From contig CALVBA010000007.1 of the NCBI GenBank assembly GCA_944325695.1, forward strand, positions 1-58,032: DNA of 58,032 nt. Direction: 5' to 3'. The notes beneath the pieces are model-generated. The model saw nothing but the letters and a program-made list of their open reading frames with translations, was not told the origin of the DNA and searched no databases. The position numbers were made by a program, and so were the translations under genes. The stretch comes from an uncultured Anaeroplasmataceae bacterium. Lineage in GTDB: Bacteria > Bacillota_I > Bacilli_A > Acholeplasmatales > Anaeroplasmataceae. This document shows positions 43,521 through 50,924 of this stretch, in pieces (the stretch's first letter is position 1; each line of letters starts with the position of its first letter).

Positions 43521-43550
43521 ATTGAAAACAGTTTCAATTCATGCTATAAT
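43521..43550 (+). promoter_or_regulatory. Promoter and self-operator of the CcpA-like gene
   Basis: TTGAAA (43522-43527), a 17-base spacer and TATAAT (43545-43550) form the promoter. The near-perfect palindrome ATTGAAAACAGTTTCAAT (43521-43538) covers the -35 and fits the cre pattern (TGnAAnC...TnnCA). Negative autoregulation is likely. Confidence 0.75.
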
Positions 43551-43586
43551 TTAATATAAAATAATTTTACAAAAGAGGTGATAAAA

Positions 43587-44579
43587 ATGGCAAAAGTTAC
43601 GATTTATGACGTCGCTGGTGCTGCGAGGGTATCACTAGCAACGGTTTCAAGAGTTCTAAATAATCCGGAAAAAGTTAATTTAGAGACAAGAGAACGTGTT
43701 TTAAAAGTTATCAAAGAATTAGGATATCGTCCTAATGCAATTGCAAGAGGATTAGCTTCTAGAAAAACAACTAATGTAGGAGTAATTATTTCTGATATTA
43801 CACGTGCATCCGTTGCGGAAATGTTAAACGGAATTATTGATATTGCAAAAAAATATCATTATTCAACAAAACTTTTCAATCTAACTGAAGACTGTTCAGT
43901 AAATGAAGTTATTCGAGATGTAATAGCTGAACAAGTTGACGGTGTTTTACTTTTGAATGATGAATTAAGCGCAAATGATTTGGATGTAATAAAAAATAGT
44001 TTAGATGAAGCTAATACTCCTTTAGTTTTAGCTAATGTTTTATCAGAGAGAAAAGATGTTCCATCTGTTAATATTAACTATGAAAAAGCTGGATATGAAT
44101 TGACAAAAGAAATGATTGAACGTGGAAAAAAAGATATTTATTTATTAAGTACTGTTCGTAAATATTCAGTTAATCAATCAAAAGAATCAGGATATCTTAA
44201 GGCGATGCAAGAAGCTGGATTAGAACCACGTGTGTTTAGAACAAGTGGTGATACAGCGATAAATACAGCTCATTTTAATGAGTTTTTCAAAAATAATCCT
44301 GTCGATGGTGTAATTGCAGTTAGAGATAGTATTGCTGTATCTTTTATTAATGTAGCTTATTCTGAAAACAGACGTATTCCAGAAGATATTTTAGTATGTA
44401 GTTTTCAAAATACTAAATATGCACAACTTTCACGCCCAACCTTGACATCAGTGGATATTCCAGTGTATGATATAGGGGCAGTTTCAATGCGTCTTTTAAC
44501 TAAATTGATGAAAGAAGAACCGGTTGATGAAATTAATGTAGTTTTACCATACCGTGTGGTTAGAAGAAAATCAATGTAA
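43587..44579 (+). CDS. ccpA: LacI-family regulator, CcpA-like
   Basis: This 330-residue protein has a LacI helix-turn-helix (VTIYDVAGAARVSLATVSRVLNNPEKV, residues 4-30), the hinge helix PNAIARGLASRKT and a periplasmic-binding-fold effector domain beginning NVGVIISDITRASVAEMLNGI. The HTH and the hinge match CcpA, the carbon catabolite regulator that binds HPr(Ser-P), more than sugar-specific members. GAGGTGAT gives start 43587; the GTG at 43578 is part of the ribosome site. It is monocistronic with its own operator. Other cre-like sites lie upstream of opp (50360, 50826). Confidence 0.88.
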   Translation: MAKVTIYDVAGAARVSLATVSRVLNNPEKVNLETRERVLKVIKELGYRPNAIARGLASRKTTNVGVIISDITRASVAEMLNGIIDIAKKYHYSTKLFNLTEDCSVNEVIRDVIAEQVDGVLLLNDELSANDLDVIKNSLDEANTPLVLANVLSERKDVPSVNINYEKAGYELTKEMIERGKKDIYLLSTVRKYSVNQSKESGYLKAMQEAGLEPRVFRTSGDTAINTAHFNEFFKNNPVDGVIAVRDSIAVSFINVAYSENRRIPEDILVCSFQNTKYAQLSRPTLTSVDIPVYDIGAVSMRLLTKLMKEEPVDEINVVLPYRVVRRKSM

Positions 44580-44599
44580 TACCAAAACAATGATAATAG

Positions 44600-44815
44600 A
44601 GAAGTACATAAAAGGAAAACTTTAAAGAGAGAATACGGTTGGTGTGAGTATTTAGGTTCTTTTATGGAATACACTATTTAAGTACTATATGCAAAGTATA
44701 GTCGTAATTTGAGGCGTTAACTCTTTAAAGATGCTAGTTTTATACTAGAATTAAGGTGGTACCGCGGATTTATATTCGTCCTTAGAAGTTTTATACTTTT
44801 AAGGACTTTTTATTT
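44600..44815 (+). ncRNA. T-box riboswitch (Tyr) upstream of tyrS
   Basis: The leader ends with the T-box core AAGGTGGTACCGCG (44753-44766) and an intrinsic terminator (gtcctta...aaggac, 44778-44806, then T run). A candidate specifier UAC (Tyr) lies at 44670-44672 in the internal loop of stem I (gaaTACac). Uncharged tRNA-Tyr would stabilise the antiterminator. Confidence 0.92.
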
Positions 44816-44835
44816 TATAATTAGGAGGAATAAAA

Positions 44836-46056
44836 ATGGGAATTTACGAAGAATTATGCTGGCGTGGATTGATTAAAGATGTTTCTGATCCAGCTATTAA
44901 AGATAAGTTAAATGCTGGAGGATTAACTTTTTATATTGGAACTGATCCAACTGGTGATAGTCTACATATTGGTCATTTTTCAAGTTTTTTAATTAGTAAA
45001 CGTTTAAAAGATGCTGGACATCATCCAATCTTATTAATTGGTGGAGCAACGGGGTTAATTGGTGATCCAAAGCCAGATAGTGAACGTCCAATGATTACGC
45101 GTGAAACGGTTAATCATAATTTTGAATGTTTAAAAAAACAAGCAGAAAAATTATTTGGTTTTGAAGTAGTCAATAATTATGACTGGTCAAAAGATATTAA
45201 TTTCATTGATTTTTTACGTGATTTTGGAAAATATTTCAATGTAAATTATATGTTAAATAAAGATATCGTTAAAAGACGTTTAGACTTAGGAATTACATAT
45301 ACTGAGTTCTCATACATGATTATGCAAGCTATGGACTTCTGGTACTTATTTGAAAACAAAAATGTAACATTACAAGTTGCAGGACAAGATCAATGGGGAA
45401 ATATCACAGCCGGAATTGAATTAATCCGCAAAAAATCACAAAAAGAAGCTTATGGATTTACTATGCCATTACTTACTAAAAGTGATGGAAGTAAGTTTGG
45501 TAAAACAAATGGACAAGCTATCTGGTTAGATATTAATAAAACTTCTGCTTATGAAATGTATCAGTTTTTTATTAATGCTGAAGATGATAAGGTAATCGAC
45601 TATTTAAAATTCTTAACATTCTTGACAAAAGAAGAAATCGAAGAATTAGAAGAAAAAAATAAAACGCAGCCACATTTACGTGAAGCTCATAAAGCTTTAG
45701 CTCGTGAAGTTATTACTTTTGTTCATTCAAAAGAAGATTATGAACAAGCATTACGTATTTCTGATGCATTATTTAGTGGTGATATTAAAGCATTAACTGC
45801 TAATGAAATTGCAATGGGATTTTCTGATTTAGATTCATATACTGTAGAATCAGAAATTACTTTAGTTGATGCTTTAATTAATTTAAAATTAGCATCATCT
45901 AAAAGAGAAGCTCGTGAATTTATTAAAAATAATTCTGTAAGTATTAATGGTGAAAAGATTTCTAATGAAATTAATTTAACAAAAGACCATGCTATTGAAG
46001 GTAAATATATTGTTGTTAGACGTGGTAAAAAGAAATATGCTTTATTACAATTTTAA
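44836..46056 (+). CDS. tyrS: Tyrosyl-tRNA synthetase
   Basis: This 406-residue class I synthetase has the HIGH motif in DSLHIGHFSSF (44-47), tyrosine-binding residues in GITYTEFSYMIMQAMDF and GQDQWGNITAGIELI, and the KMSKS-like KFGKT near 221-225. A C-terminal S4 RNA-binding domain (about 340-406) is present. AGGAGGA precedes the ATG. It is expressed under a Tyr T-box and is followed by the reverse rubrerythrin gene with its own promoter. Confidence 0.97.
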   Translation: MGIYEELCWRGLIKDVSDPAIKDKLNAGGLTFYIGTDPTGDSLHIGHFSSFLISKRLKDAGHHPILLIGGATGLIGDPKPDSERPMITRETVNHNFECLKKQAEKLFGFEVVNNYDWSKDINFIDFLRDFGKYFNVNYMLNKDIVKRRLDLGITYTEFSYMIMQAMDFWYLFENKNVTLQVAGQDQWGNITAGIELIRKKSQKEAYGFTMPLLTKSDGSKFGKTNGQAIWLDINKTSAYEMYQFFINAEDDKVIDYLKFLTFLTKEEIEELEEKNKTQPHLREAHKALAREVITFVHSKEDYEQALRISDALFSGDIKALTANEIAMGFSDLDSYTVESEITLVDALINLKLASSKREAREFIKNNSVSINGEKISNEINLTKDHAIEGKYIVVRRGKKKYALLQF

Positions 46057-46068
46057 TAGGCATAACCG

Positions 46069-46097
46069 TTGAAAAAAAGATTTTAATATAGTATTAT
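46069..46097 (+). promoter_or_regulatory. Promoter of the reverse rubrerythrin gene
   Basis: TTGAAA (46069-46074), a 17-base spacer and TATTAT (46092-46097) lie 42 bases before the ATG. Confidence 0.7.
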
Positions 46098-46139
46098 ATA
46101 AATGTAAATAAAGAAATGAAATTATAGGAGGAAATAAAA

Positions 46140-46676
46140 ATGAAATATAAGTGTTTAATTTGTGGTCAAATTATTGACTCAAGCGAAGAATGCCCAATTT
46201 GCCATGCTAAAGCTGATAAAATTGTGCCATATGTTGAAGAAGAATTAACATGGGCTGATCAACACACTGTAGGTGTTGCTAAAGGATTAGATGAAGAAGT
46301 AGTTAAAGGGTTAAGAGACCACTTCAACGGTGAATGTAGTGAAGTTGGTATGTATTTAGCTATGTCAAGACAAGCTATGCGTGAAGGATATGCTGAAATC
46401 GCTGTTGTTTTAGAAAAAATCGCTTTCGAAGAAGCTGAACATGCTGCTCATTTCGCTGAATTATTAGGTGATTTAATCACTGATTCAACTGAAGAAAACA
46501 TCAAAAAAATGTTAGCTGGTGAAAATGGAGCTTGTAAAAGTAAAAAAGACATCGCTACTCGTGCTAAACAATTAAATTATGATGCTATCCACGATTCAGT
46601 TCATGAAATGTGTAAAGATGAACAAAGACACGGAAAAGCTTTAGAAGGATTATTAAACAGATACTTTAAAAAATAA
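46140..46676 (+). CDS. Reverse rubrerythrin (peroxide-reducing)
   Basis: This 178-residue protein has the rubredoxin-like iron site at the N terminus (YKCLICG and ECPICH, CxxC pairs) and the ferritin-like di-iron domain after it ([36 protein letters not shown]). The domain order is the reverse of classical rubrerythrin. Such proteins are NADH peroxidases that let strict anaerobes survive air and H2O2. AGGAGG precedes the ATG. It has its own promoter and a strong terminator; codon use suggests high expression. Confidence 0.94.
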   Translation: MKYKCLICGQIIDSSEECPICHAKADKIVPYVEEELTWADQHTVGVAKGLDEEVVKGLRDHFNGECSEVGMYLAMSRQAMREGYAEIAVVLEKIAFEEAEHAAHFAELLGDLITDSTEENIKKMLAGENGACKSKKDIATRAKQLNYDAIHDSVHEMCKDEQRHGKALEGLLNRYFKK

Positions 46677-46690
46677 TATCTTATATATTG

Positions 46691-46718
46691 ATATCTCCTG
46701 ATTACAGGAGATATTTTT
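46691..46718 (+). terminator. Terminator after reverse rubrerythrin
   Basis: A perfect 10-pair stem atatctcctg/caggagatat with loop atta is followed by a T-rich tail. Confidence 0.93.
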
Positions 46719-46752
46719 ATTATTTGCCGCATATTATTTGATGGGTGATTAA

Positions 46753-47694
46753 ATGATTGAAATAAACTTTCAACAACTAGAAGAAAATATTGCTAAATTA
46801 AGCCATATTAATCCGGTAATGGTGATTAAAAATAATGCTTATAATACAAATTTAGAAAAAACTTTTAAACTTGCTTTAAAATATCATATTAAATATTTTA
46901 GTTCTACTAACTTAGAAGAATTAATTTTTTTAAGAAAACAAAACAAAGATGTTATTTTAATTTTACTAGGTATTCCTAATTTAGATGATGTAGTTTTATA
47001 TCTAAAATATGATATTACAATAAGTTTAAATAGTATGGAAGAAGTTCAACAATTTAAAGAATATTCTTTAAAATGTCATTTAAAAATTAATTTGATGATG
47101 AACCGTTTTGGCATTAAAATAACACATTTAAAACAGGTTTTAGCTAAAATAAATACTAGTAATTTAGTGTTGATGGGAGCTTATAGTCATTTATTTACGA
47201 AAGAAAAAGCATTGTACTCAAAACAAGTAGAAATGTTTGAAGAAAGTATTAAATATTTACCAAAAAATTTATTTTTACATCTTAATTCAACAGCTTACTT
47301 AAATAAACCATCTCCTTTTCATTATCGTTTAGGGATGGCTTTTTATGAAAAAGTTTTTAAACTTTCAGCAAAAGTAATTAAAGTAAATGAAATAAAAATG
47401 CTAGATTATTTAGGATACGGTCTTGATTTTCAAGCCTTAGAAACTTTAAAGATTGCTATTTTAGATATCGGATATTATCACGGTTATCGAAAAAACGGAA
47501 TTCAATATGCGAAGATTAACCATAAATATTATGAGGTTGTGGGAAAAATTTGCATGAATTACTGTTTTATTTTAGTTGATGATGAAATAGAAATAGGAAG
47601 TACTGCCATGCTAATTGGTGATGATAAACTAGATTTTGATTATATGACAAATCATGGCATGACTTATTATGAGTTAATCACATCATTTCGATAA
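46753..47694 (+). CDS. alr: Alanine racemase-like PLP protein (divergent)
   Basis: This 313-residue protein follows the alanine racemase pattern: a PLP-lysine segment VMVIKNNAYNTN (usual VKANAYGHG), MMNRFGI (usual DTGMNRLG), HLNSTAYL, the RLGMAFYE loop (usual RPGIALYG), GYGLDFQALE and the C-terminal GKICMNYCFILVD (usual GRVCMDQxxVD). It is about 50 residues shorter than normal, and several motif positions are changed. D-Ala synthesis for peptidoglycan is the expected role, but activity is not guaranteed. GGGTGATT precedes the ATG. Confidence 0.8.
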   Translation: MIEINFQQLEENIAKLSHINPVMVIKNNAYNTNLEKTFKLALKYHIKYFSSTNLEELIFLRKQNKDVILILLGIPNLDDVVLYLKYDITISLNSMEEVQQFKEYSLKCHLKINLMMNRFGIKITHLKQVLAKINTSNLVLMGAYSHLFTKEKALYSKQVEMFEESIKYLPKNLFLHLNSTAYLNKPSPFHYRLGMAFYEKVFKLSAKVIKVNEIKMLDYLGYGLDFQALETLKIAILDIGYYHGYRKNGIQYAKINHKYYEVVGKICMNYCFILVDDEIEIGSTAMLIGDDKLDFDYMTNHGMTYYELITSFR

Positions 47695-47747
47695 AAACAT
47701 TGGAAAAAAAGTCCATTTTATTGTATACTATGTAATAGGTGATTAAA

Positions 47748-48575
47748 ATGAATTATGTTATCTATAATCCAAAGTCTTCAAATTATAAACGAACATTAGA
47801 GCAAATCGTCAAAAAAATAGATCGTAAGAAAGAATTGTATAAATTAGTTAACTTTTTAAACTATAAAGATAAAGAGCGTGATTTTTTAGATTCATTAGCA
47901 AAAGAAGATGTTATATATTTTATAGGTGGAGATGGGTCATTATATTATTTAATTAATAAATTACGTGATTATACATTAAAGAATCCTATTTATTTATGCA
48001 AAGCGGGAAATGGAAATGATTTTTCACGAAATTTCAAAGAAAAGCAAATCTATTTAAATGATAAAATTGTAAATTTACCAAAATATTATGTTGATGGTGA
48101 GGAAAACTTTTTTATCAATGGCTGTGGAATGGGTGTTGATGGATTAGTGTGCTTTGATGTAAACGAAGCCAAGAAAAAAAATATTAAATCTAGTTATTTT
48201 AAAACAGCAATTAATTGTTTTCGTAAATTTAAACCTTATAATTTAGATATTACAGTTGATGGAAAAGATTATCATTTTCAAAATGTATGGTTTTTTAGTT
48301 GTATGAATGGGTGTTATCAAGGTGGAGGAATGAAATTTTCACCACATTCCAAAATGGGAGATGACATTTTAGAATTAGTTGTCGTGCATGACGTTAAATT
48401 TCTTCCGTTATTATTACTATTCCCATTCATTTTTATTGGAAAGCATTTAATGTTTAAAAATGTAGTTTCTTTAATTAAGGGTAAAAATTTCACATTAAAA
48501 ACCGATCAAAAAACTTACCTTCAAGCTGACGGTGAAACCCGTTTTCCTGTATGTGAAGTAACTATAAAAAGATAA
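47748..48575 (+). CDS. Diacylglycerol/lipid kinase (DagK/YegS family)
   Basis: This 275-residue protein has the diacylglycerol kinase catalytic motif YFIGGDGSLYYLI (near 60-75, usual GGDGT), then CKAGNGNDFSRNF and the conserved KFSPHSKMGDDILELVVVHD of the second domain. A tail LQADGETRFP fits the DagK C-terminal DGE motif. It likely recycles diacylglycerol from membrane lipid turnover into phosphatidate. Start 47748 follows AGGTGATT; the GTG at 47739 belongs to the ribosome site. It is a single gene. Confidence 0.88.
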   Translation: MNYVIYNPKSSNYKRTLEQIVKKIDRKKELYKLVNFLNYKDKERDFLDSLAKEDVIYFIGGDGSLYYLINKLRDYTLKNPIYLCKAGNGNDFSRNFKEKQIYLNDKIVNLPKYYVDGEENFFINGCGMGVDGLVCFDVNEAKKKNIKSSYFKTAINCFRKFKPYNLDITVDGKDYHFQNVWFFSCMNGCYQGGGMKFSPHSKMGDDILELVVVHDVKFLPLLLLFPFIFIGKHLMFKNVVSLIKGKNFTLKTDQKTYLQADGETRFPVCEVTIKR

Positions 48576-48622
48576 AAATTAAGCTTAAGAATAATATAAA
48601 TACCTAATTTTCATATAAAAAC

Positions 48623-48668
48623 ACCCATAAGAATGACCAAATGTATTTGGTGTAACTTATGGGTTTAT
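48623..48668. terminator. Bidirectional terminator between DagK and TipAS genes
   Basis: acccataag (48623-48631) pairs with cttatgggt (48656-48664). A nested hairpin accaaat/atttggt (48636-48651) sits inside it. It can stop both the plus-strand kinase gene and the minus-strand TipAS gene. Confidence 0.75.
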
Positions 48669-48673
48669 TATAT

Positions 48674-49045
48674 TTAGATTTTATTTTTTTGACAATAGAT
48701 AAAAATGGCGTTACTCACAAATTTAGCAGTGTTTTTTCCACCTACGGAATCAATATTTTTCATAAAGCGGTAATCATCTGCATATATTTGTCCAAGATGA
48801 CTTAAAATATCAAGATTACATTCATAAAAATACATCGTAATAACTTTTTGTAACTCTTCTATTTTTTCTAATATTTTTATGTCGCTAGGCAAAAGATGTT
48901 TCATTTGGCCGATTTCTTTAAAAATATCCATCATCTTTGAAGCTCCTTCGTTAAAATTAACATTGTGCTTTCTTTTTTCTTCATATTGCTTGTAAGCTAT
49001 TGTTTTATGCCATTTCTTTTTTACTTCATCGTGATATTTTTCCAT
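48674..49045 (-). CDS. Free-standing TipAS antibiotic-recognition domain protein
   Basis: This 123-residue protein is a lone TipAS domain. It has KWHKTIAYKQYEEK at the N terminus, a central helix MMDIFKEIGQMK, then YFYECNLDILSHLGQIYADDYRFMKNID and FVSNAIFIYCQ at the C terminus. These are the TipA-like globin-fold motifs that bind thiopeptide antibiotics. The MerR DNA-binding domain usually attached in TipAL is absent. It is transcribed from the trpS leader five bases behind trpS. Confidence 0.83.
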   Translation of the reverse strand: MEKYHDEVKKKWHKTIAYKQYEEKRKHNVNFNEGASKMMDIFKEIGQMKHLLPSDIKILEKIEELQKVITMYFYECNLDILSHLGQIYADDYRFMKNIDSVGGKNTAKFVSNAIFIYCQKNKI

Positions 49046-49050
49046 AAAAA

Positions 49051-50046
49051 TTAACGTTTTCTTCCAATTCCCATCTTATGATAAACTTTCATTATTTTTT
49101 TATAAGCAAGTTTAATTGCATAATCACGACCTTCATCCAAGATTTGATCTAAGATATCTGATTTTAAAATTTCATTATAGCGTTTTTGAACAGGAATTAA
49201 TTCATTAGCCACTATCTCAGCTAAGTCTTCTTTAAATTGCTGATAAGTTGCGTTTTGATATTTTTCTACAATAGTATTTATATCATCACCAGAAATAAAA
49301 CTATAAATATTTAATAAATTAGAAATCCCTGGTTTTTTCTCTACATCATAATATATAACACCTTCAGAATCAGTAACAGCTTGTCGAATGCGATTTTTAA
49401 TAATGTTTTCATCGTCTAAAACACTAATGTAACTTTTAGGGTTTGGATCACTTTTACTCATTTTTTTATGTGGGTCATTAAGGCTCATAATGCGAGCACC
49501 AACATTCGAGATAAGTGGTTCAGGAATTTTGAATGTTTCACCAAAACGACTGTTAAAACGTTCCGCTAAATTTCTTGTTAATTCCAAATGTTGCTTTTGA
49601 TCGTCACCAACTGGTACAAAATCGATATCATATAGTAATATATCCCCAGCCATAAGTGCAGGATATGTTAGAAGAGAAGTATTAATTCCATTTACTTGTT
49701 TAACTTTTTTATCTTTATACTGTGTCATACGCTCTAATTCACCAATTGGAGCAATACATTCCATTACATATCCTAACTGATTATGCATTGGAACTTCAGA
49801 TTGAATAAATAAATGTGTTTTTTTAGGATCTAATCCACAAGCGATATACATCGCCGCAAGATTACGAATATTTTGTCTAAGTTTTGTGCGATCTTGGTTA
49901 ACTGTAATTGCATGTAAATCAGCGATGAAAATTAAAAAATCAAAATCGGGATTATCTTTTTGTAATTTAACAACATTTTTGATAGTGGAATAATTTCCTA
50001 ATGTAATAATTCCTGATGGTTGAACTCCTGTAATTAAACGTTTCAT
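49051..50046 (-). CDS. trpS: Tryptophanyl-tRNA synthetase
   Basis: This 331-residue class I synthetase has the HIGH-like motif VQPSGIITLGNY (7-18), the Trp pocket region SLLTYPALMAGDILLY and VPVGDDQKQHLE, and the KKMSKSDPN motif near 194. The length matches TrpS. AGGAGG precedes the ATG on the minus strand. A Trp T-box controls it, and the TipAS-domain gene follows in the same unit. Confidence 0.96.
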   Translation of the reverse strand: MKRLITGVQPSGIITLGNYSTIKNVVKLQKDNPDFDFLIFIADLHAITVNQDRTKLRQNIRNLAAMYIACGLDPKKTHLFIQSEVPMHNQLGYVMECIAPIGELERMTQYKDKKVKQVNGINTSLLTYPALMAGDILLYDIDFVPVGDDQKQHLELTRNLAERFNSRFGETFKIPEPLISNVGARIMSLNDPHKKMSKSDPNPKSYISVLDDENIIKNRIRQAVTDSEGVIYYDVEKKPGISNLLNIYSFISGDDINTIVEKYQNATYQQFKEDLAEIVANELIPVQKRYNEILKSDILDQILDEGRDYAIKLAYKKIMKVYHKMGIGRKR

Positions 50047-50057
50047 ACGAAAACCTC

Positions 50058-50282
50058 CTAATATAAATAAAAAAAGGCCCTTGAAAATTCAAGGACGAAT
50101 GTAAATCCGTGGTACCACCTTAATTCTAGTTTTTACTAGCTCTTAAACCATTAACGCTGGTAAACGGATATTATTAGTATCTCTAAAAAGTCCATTCAAT
50201 AAACTATCTTATAGCTTTTCCACCGCCAGCTACTCTCTTTAAAGATTCATTTACTTACTATTCTCTTATTATCGATTTCTTT
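50058..50282 (-). ncRNA. T-box riboswitch (Trp) upstream of trpS
   Basis: On the minus strand the core AAGGTGGTACCACGG (around 50121-50107) is followed by a terminator (ccttgaa/ttcaagg, 50094-50079) and a T run. A specifier UGG (Trp) is visible at 50194-50192 in aauggac. It is driven by the promoter at 50284-50312. Confidence 0.92.
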
Positions 50283-50283
50283 T

Positions 50284-50312
50284 ATTATAAACACAATTAA
50301 AAGCAAAGTCAA
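50284..50312 (-). promoter_or_regulatory. Promoter of the trpS leader
   Basis: Minus strand: TTGACT (50312-50307), a 17-base spacer and TATAAT (50289-50284). Confidence 0.82.
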
Positions 50313-50359
50313 ATGTATTTTACTTTATCAATTTGAAGAGATAAGTTAAAAAAATGTTA

Positions 50360-50373
50360 TGTAAACGTTTTCG
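50360..50373 (+). promoter_or_regulatory. cre-like site 1
   Basis: TGTAAACGTTTTCG matches the catabolite-responsive element consensus (TGWAANCGNTNWCA) except for the last base. It lies between the trpS T-box promoter and the small membrane protein gene at 50480. It fits the local CcpA homologue. Confidence 0.6.
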
Positions 50374-50479
50374 GTTAATAATTGTAGAAATTATTTGTCG
50401 TAAATAATATAAAAAAAGATTTATTATTATTTCGTTATAAGATACAATATACATATATCAAATCAGGAGGTTTAATAAG

Positions 50480-50812
50480 ATGATTAATTATAAAAAGATT
50501 ATTTTGAATGCTTTATTATCATCATTAATTACAATCATTATTGCAACAGTTATTGGTTTAATTGTGAATAATTTTAAAATAACTGAGGTTATTTTGGTTA
50601 TAATTGCGGCAATATCATTACTGATTGTTGTTAATAAATCGAATAAAATTACTAAAAATCACTATAACAAGCATCGAAATATTAAAATTGATAAATATTC
50701 TAATGAATATGTTCAATATATCAGTTTTAAATACACTATTTTTATTTACGCAGCAATAAATATTTTTTTCACTTTAGCTGTTTATAGTGTATACCCGCTA
50801 ATATTTAAATAA
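50480..50812 (+). CDS. Small membrane protein, unknown function
   Basis: This 110-residue protein has three or four hydrophobic segments: IILNALLSSLITIIIATVIGL, TEVILVIIAAISLLIVV, and YTIFIYAAINIFFTLAVY, separated by a basic stretch (NKSNKITKNHYNKHRNIK). No family is recognised. AGGAGG precedes the ATG. It lies between two cre-like sites and directly before the oligopeptide operon, so it may be carbon-regulated, but a link with Opp is only positional. Confidence 0.75.
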   Translation: MINYKKIILNALLSSLITIIIATVIGLIVNNFKITEVILVIIAAISLLIVVNKSNKITKNHYNKHRNIKIDKYSNEYVQYISFKYTIFIYAAINIFFTLAVYSVYPLIFK

Positions 50813-50825
50813 AAAAACTTTTTTC

Positions 50826-50839
50826 TGTAAACGTTTTCT
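50826..50839 (+). promoter_or_regulatory. cre-like site 2 upstream of oppA
   Basis: TGTAAACGTTTTCT (50826-50839) is nearly the same as the site at 50360. Its centre is about 66 bases before the predicted oppA transcription start, a position where CcpA usually activates rather than blocks. Confidence 0.6.
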
Positions 50840-50863
50840 TAAAATGTTAATTAAATTTTTTAG

Positions 50864-50892
50864 TTGACATGGTTGTATCTTTGTAGTAAACT
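50864..50892 (+). promoter_or_regulatory. Promoter of the opp operon
   Basis: TTGACA (50864-50869), a 17-base spacer and TAAACT (50887-50892) precede oppA by 32 bases. Confidence 0.85.
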
Positions 50893-50924
50893 TGTATCAA
50901 ACCAAACAAAAGGAGAGAGAGATT

